From Gymnothorax reevesii (taxonomy: Eukaryota > Chordata > Actinopteri > Anguilliformes > Muraenidae): DNA of 64,000 nucleotides. Positions 59,051-64,000 of this stretch are shown piece after piece. Location of the stretch: contig CM056587.1 of assembly GCA_029721435.1 (NCBI GenBank), forward strand, positions 20,034,667 to 20,098,666, given 5' to 3'. Within the stretch, counting starts at the first letter, position 1; every line of letters begins with the position of its first letter. Both the position numbers and the translations under genes were made by a program. The notes beneath the pieces were generated by a model. The model worked only from the letters and a program-made list of their open reading frames with translations. It had not been told where the DNA came from and made no database searches.

Positions 59051-62000
59051 TTGCTAAAACTACACGAGTTCCTTCCCAATCAGTTAGCATTTGGGAAAGC
59101 ATTAAGGCTCTCTTAATGTGCTATTGGAAATTGTATTTACGAGTTGTGTGCACCTCAGTGGGTCAAAAAGGCATAATTTCCAAATGTAAATACAATTTTT
59201 TTTGCCAGTTTTGTTTTAAACGCGTTTTGTCAGAGTACATACAATGGCAGTGAGCCAAAGTTAAGTTATTTAAAGACTATTATTGTTTGTATGCATTTAG
59301 TGTATTGGTATTTGTGTTGTGTCTTTGTGCACATAATCATTGCAACCAAATTTTTTTGTCAGACAGAAAAAGAATGGCTTCCCTAGGGTATCCATTTTCC
59401 CCCATTTTTTTTTTGGCTTGGAGTACTTGAATGATTGTCTTAATTTTGATTCCCAAACTCTGAAGTCAGTGCTTGTGATCAGCACCTGAGGGCAGTTCAG
59501 GCCAAATGCCACAAATGATATCTGTTGATTTGCTGAACAGCTATGTAATATATTGTAATATAATGTTGAAATAGATGCCATGAGTTTTTTTTTTTTTTTT
59601 TTTAATAATGACACAATCAAATTATTTTGAATCTCCTCAAGCAGCAGACAAGTCTGGTTCTAAGTAAAAGATATTCTGCATTTAAATGGCCAGCTCTCCC
59701 AGAAGGCCTGATGTGTCATTTACCACCTAAAAAAAAATCTCACAATGTGCTTTGAATCAACAAATTAGTCAAACCAGGAGAAATCTGACCTAATATGACT
59801 GCACTTACATTTCATTCCGTTTCATCACAGTAAATTATGAAACAACTATCAATTCATGATATATAGATTAATATTATTCTTCAATTTTAGCACAAGTAAT
59901 AAAGACTGATACCACATACTACTTTACCTGGATAATCTTTTAGCCCTAATATGCAACAAGAGCAGGACAGATGCATCAAACCTGTCAAATAAGCATAGGC
60001 TCAACTGCTGTACATCGCAGAGCGCAATGTAAATTCACTTAGATGCCTGGTCAAATGGTTTGTTACCAACTGTGTAACCCTCACTAACCCCAACCCCGCA
60101 GATACTAACTCTGGTTTCACAATGCTGTAAAATACAAAAAGTTGACCAAACTCATTTCAATTGACTTTCCCTGAAATGCAGGGTTCTTTAAGGATACAGT
60201 AACCCCAGTCTTACTGGGAACTGTGGAAGACGATGGTGTTTGCTTAAATGAAGTAAAGTAGAAAGACATAAATGGCTTCCAATCTGCTCTTTGTGTTCCA
60301 GGTTTACAATATATAACAAAGAAAAGGATAATATTACACATGAAATGGATTCTATTCCGCACTGAATGTGACATTACAGGCATGTCAAAAATGACAAGGT
60401 AAAACTATGTCTAACTTTCAATTCAAATTCAAACCACATATTAAGCTGCAAAGGAAATATCTATGGTTATACAAAGCAGAGTGTTATCAACATCAGTTAA
60501 TACATTTTTCAATGTCAAGGTGACTCTCTTTCAGTTTCTCATCCATCTCAAAACAATCAGAGAATTCTAATAAAGAATCAGTGGAGCAACAAAGAAAATA
60601 ACGCCTCTGTTCTGCAGTCATTTCACTTGTAGGCATCTGTATCGCCGGGGAAAAACCCAACTTGATGAAAGGTAATGAGCAACCTTTTTATAGGCCACCA
60701 ATTAGGACTAAACCAGCTGATATCAATTTGCACTGATAGGGGGCAGGACTGCTTTCTAAATACTGACAGATTTCAGCTGGTTTCTAGGCTTTCCATGCCT
60801 TTTTGCACTGCTGTTGAACATTCTATTTTTTTGATGAGACAGATTTTGAAACCTTTTTTTTTTCATTTCACATGCAGATTTTCTAAAGACTTGGGCTGCA
60901 TCCAAAATTTCTTCATTAAAGATTGATACCATCCCACGATTCCCCTTAGTTAATATGCCTCACTTTATCCATCTTATCCTGTTTTGGTATTCCAATTCAA
61001 CTGGGATACAATAAAAATGTCAGCATTAAATCAACTGTGAGAGTGCATTTTAGTTTGTAAAAGTTTAGTTTGATCCTTCTTTGACCCGTGTAAATCTGTT
61101 AGGGTGAAAGGATCACTGCAAATTTTACAGTGTAACAAAACAACCTCCTCTAACAAAATGTCAAATCCATGGATTGGGTTGCATGGACCCGGCTACTATT
61201 TCTAAACAGGTCTGTCTTTAATATCTGTGGCCAATGACTTTTTCAGTTTTCCAGGAACTAAAGCATATTTAAACATTTATCAGTTCGCTTCTCAATGACA
61301 CTCTTTTGGGGCATGTCCTGACCTTGGTACCCTAGCCCCCTGGAACCAGTCCTGATTTGACTTATTTCGGAATAGGTGTCTCTCCCTCTTTGTGTCCACG
61401 GGAGACCACTGGCTCGGAGGTTGGCGGGACTCTTGAGAGGGAGAGGGCCAGGGGCACAATGATTCATAGCCGGGGCACTTGAGAGCAGAAGAACACTGTA
61501 AATCTGAGCAAGGTGAGCAGCTCGGACTGAGCTCTCCAGAGCCATCAATTATCGCTCACCCAGGAATGCATGAAGCTGACGCTCCCTAAAAGACTCCCGC
61601 CCAACAAAAACCAAAAAATATGCCAATCTCAACAGATATTACATCTAGGCTTATAATATTTTTTCTATAATTCTTTTTTTTTTTGCGAAATAAGACAAAA
61701 TATTGCCAATGAGGAGAGAGTGACTCATCTCAAGATTTGCCAATGGGGTAAGAAAAGCGGTAAGAATATTCCACTTGTCAAGAAGACAGTAACTCAAAAC
61801 ACGCTACTGTAATCCCCTTAAGAGAGACAAGTAAAATTTGAAGTCTCATTGCAAAGCAACAAAACCCATGACTTTTTTTGCAGGGCACTTCAGAACCCAG
61901 GCCTTATGCAGAGGCATTTCTACCTTTCTTTTTTGCACCTCAGCGCTACCTGTTTTAGATACAGTGTTAAGTAATCACTGCATAACTTGTCTACTAATCA

Positions 62001-62585
62001 CGAAAGCACTAAAGCAAGGTAATGGGGAATATAAATTGAGGGAAAAAATGAAGTCTAGTTAAGGATGAAATAACATGAAGTTACACTGTCTAACCCTCTG
62101 CACAGGCAGAAATGTGTGCACTCTTACACACATACAAACACACGCGCACACACACATTAGTTGAAAGACGAATGTTTAGTAACCAGAATTGAAATCTGTT
62201 AATATTACCGTCACTTTAGCTTGAGAAGGCACTTCCAGGATTTAGCTTGAGAGGTCATGTCACCATTTACGCAGAGGTCCTGGAAGGGACACAGAAAAGA
62301 TTGCGTTGTTGAAGTGTTCGTGATGACAAGGCTGTGTGAGCCCTCTCTGAAGTAAGTTTGGACATGGTGTGTGGAGAGGGTTATGTAAGCGTCCTATTGG
62401 AGATGATGAATGGCCCAGCTGAGGGCGGGGAATGTCGCAGAATCGGGAGCTAGACGTCCGCGGTGAAGGAGGCCAGCTCTGAGCCAGGCATCTGCCCTCC
62501 TGAGTCACAGGCCCTCGGCCCTGATGACAGAGGGATGGACATACTAATACGGTTTACATTGGTGAGAGTGTGTGCATGGATGGAA
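59051..62585. other. No gene recognised
   Basis: AT-rich non-coding DNA with a T18 run near 59586-59603, a T-rich patch near 61675-61685 and a short CA patch near 62130-62155. No exon, RNA gene or transposon end was recognised. Confidence 0.5.
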
Positions 62586-62629
62586 GGGGGGTAGGGGGGG
62601 TCAAGCTAAGGAAATGTGCAACCCCCCCC
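62586..62629. repeat. G-run / C-run inverted pair
   Basis: G6-TA-G7 (62586-62600) faces a C8 run (62622-62629), so the strands can pair as a G:C hairpin with a ~21-base loop. Confidence 0.6.
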
Positions 62630-64000
62630 TTACTTCCCAGCTCCCGTAATCCCTCATAAATAAAAACCAATGACTCAGAGAAAGCAAAGCAAAATGAAGG
62701 AGTTTGATTGGTCGGCCTGCCGAAAGATGACAATGGTAACTACGGATAGTGAACCGTGACGTCTGCTTCGTGGCTGGTTTCCTCCTATCCGTCTGTGAGA
62801 AACCAGGGGAAAGGCACGGCGCTTTCCAGGATTTAGAAAATCCTTTTTTCCTTTTTTTGTATTTTTACATCACTGACTGTTTTCATGGCGACAGCACTGC
62901 CTGTTCTCAGTTCCCCCGTTACGTATGACCGCCAGATAAGAGCAGGCTGACATGACGGGAGTAGCCGGTTCTCACAAACTCCCCGCGAGGAAACAACTGT
63001 TAACGTTATTTGTTTAAGAAGAAACATCCCCTGAGATACGCATACAAGCCCCAGCTATGTTAGCTAGCGGCGGAATATTGCGAAACACTAAAATTCACAT
63101 GGGAAAATATAGCGCTATCAGACAAGCTCTGAGATTTTTCAGTCAACGTCTTTCGCTCATTCTGTGTGTTGCTTTTCTGAGAGAGATATGACGGCCCCTC
63201 AGACAGTTTGCTCCCTTGCTCACTGTCTGGCCAACAGCGTGCGCAATAGTCGCTGGCACGCTGTCCAGAGCCTCAGCTGCTGCCCATCTCGCATTCCTGG
63301 ACAGTGCGGCAATAACTTATGAGGCCTAGTTGGCGATTTCAAACTTAGGAATGAAAGGAGGGGAAATAAGGAGGGAAGAAGAGCGTTAAAGGACAATGTC
63401 TACCAAACTGAGGCAACACAGCGAGATCTCTACAGCACTTTGTAACCACAGTAGATATTTTGTGTTGTCACTGACTTGTGTACAGCTATGCGATAATGTT
63501 ATTCATGTCAGGCGACTGCATTGCTTTTTGGGACATTTTAAAAGCTGTCTTTTTTGTTTTTATGGAGCAAAATAATAGAATATAGGATAGTAATAGTGCT
63601 AATAAATGTAGTATAGTAGTAGTATTAGTTATAGTAAACATTGAAAAATCAAATCAAACTATGTAAAGGAAAAATAAACAAAAGCTTCTCCAACGGTCAT
63701 AAATTTTTACAGATCTCGAACCGCTGGTCTCTTGAGGAGTTTTGTGAGTCTTAAAGAGAAGAACATTAGACTTCTTTACAGTGCATCCTCGTCAGAAAAT
63801 TGAATGACCTAATCAAAAGTGGTCATTCCCTATATTGCTTCAGGAGGACACTGGGGTTCAGAGTCAATGCCTATGAGCCTTTATGTTTTCAGGGGTGTGT
63901 ACACGACGTAATATACAGCAAGTGACCATAATCAAATACTGTACCTTCTGAAATAAACAGGCCCTGAATTCAATGACCATGTCAAATTCACACTCTAAAA
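62630..64000. other. No gene recognised
   Basis: No exon or named repeat was seen. GC content is slightly raised at 62740-63300. Confidence 0.5.

Overview
The window reads as a stretch of ray-finned fish (probably teleost) nuclear genome. It is AT-rich and gene-poor, with many CA/TG, TC, TA and trinucleotide microsatellites. It carries several Tc1-type DNA transposons, a PIF/Harbinger element, short inverted-repeat elements and tRNA-derived SINE copies of kinds I know from fish genomes. I recognise no exon of a host gene over the 64 kb. Every recognisable protein-like stretch belongs to a mobile element or an amplified family, and all are broken by stops or frameshifts. The most economical reading is a large intergenic region or a very long intron.

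Region by region: 1-6 kb has no gene, only microsatellites, two CpG-richer patches and a SINE tail. 6.08-7.42 kb is a 1.34-kb DNA element with 30-bp terminal inverted repeats. 8.9-9.3 kb holds a hairpin and an exon-like piece of a SWIM/YqaJ-like multicopy family. 9.58-18.13 kb is the main transposon cluster. It holds three Tc1-type elements, all with the transposase on the minus strand, the second split by a 312-bp solo LTR inside a 4-bp target duplication, plus a hAT-like MITE. 19.1-20.0 kb has a TA-flanked MITE and a degraded IS630-like DDE transposase. 23.7-28.4 kb holds a nested fold-back element, a SINE, a fourth Tc1-type relic (minus strand) and a fifth (plus strand). 30-41 kb has little that I can name, but 35.98-37.20 kb carries six copies of an unexplained 20-bp motif at roughly 170-bp spacing, around an NRF1-type palindrome. 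41.6-44.75 kb contains a MITE-like repeat with an internal duplication, a 31-bp-arm hairpin, and a shortened Harbinger element with a MYB-like gene and a transposase fragment. 47-49.7 kb has SINEs, a degenerate ~100-bp tandem repeat and a possible LTR. 50-64 kb is mostly featureless apart from a strong G-quadruplex motif at 53.4 kb.

There is no working gene set to join into a pathway. The history the sequence shows is repeated insertion and decay of cut-and-paste transposons, with at least one readable nesting event (LTR element into Tc1). Boundaries backed by matching terminal repeats and target duplications are the firmest calls. Family names rest on memory of conserved motifs and were not confirmed by search.
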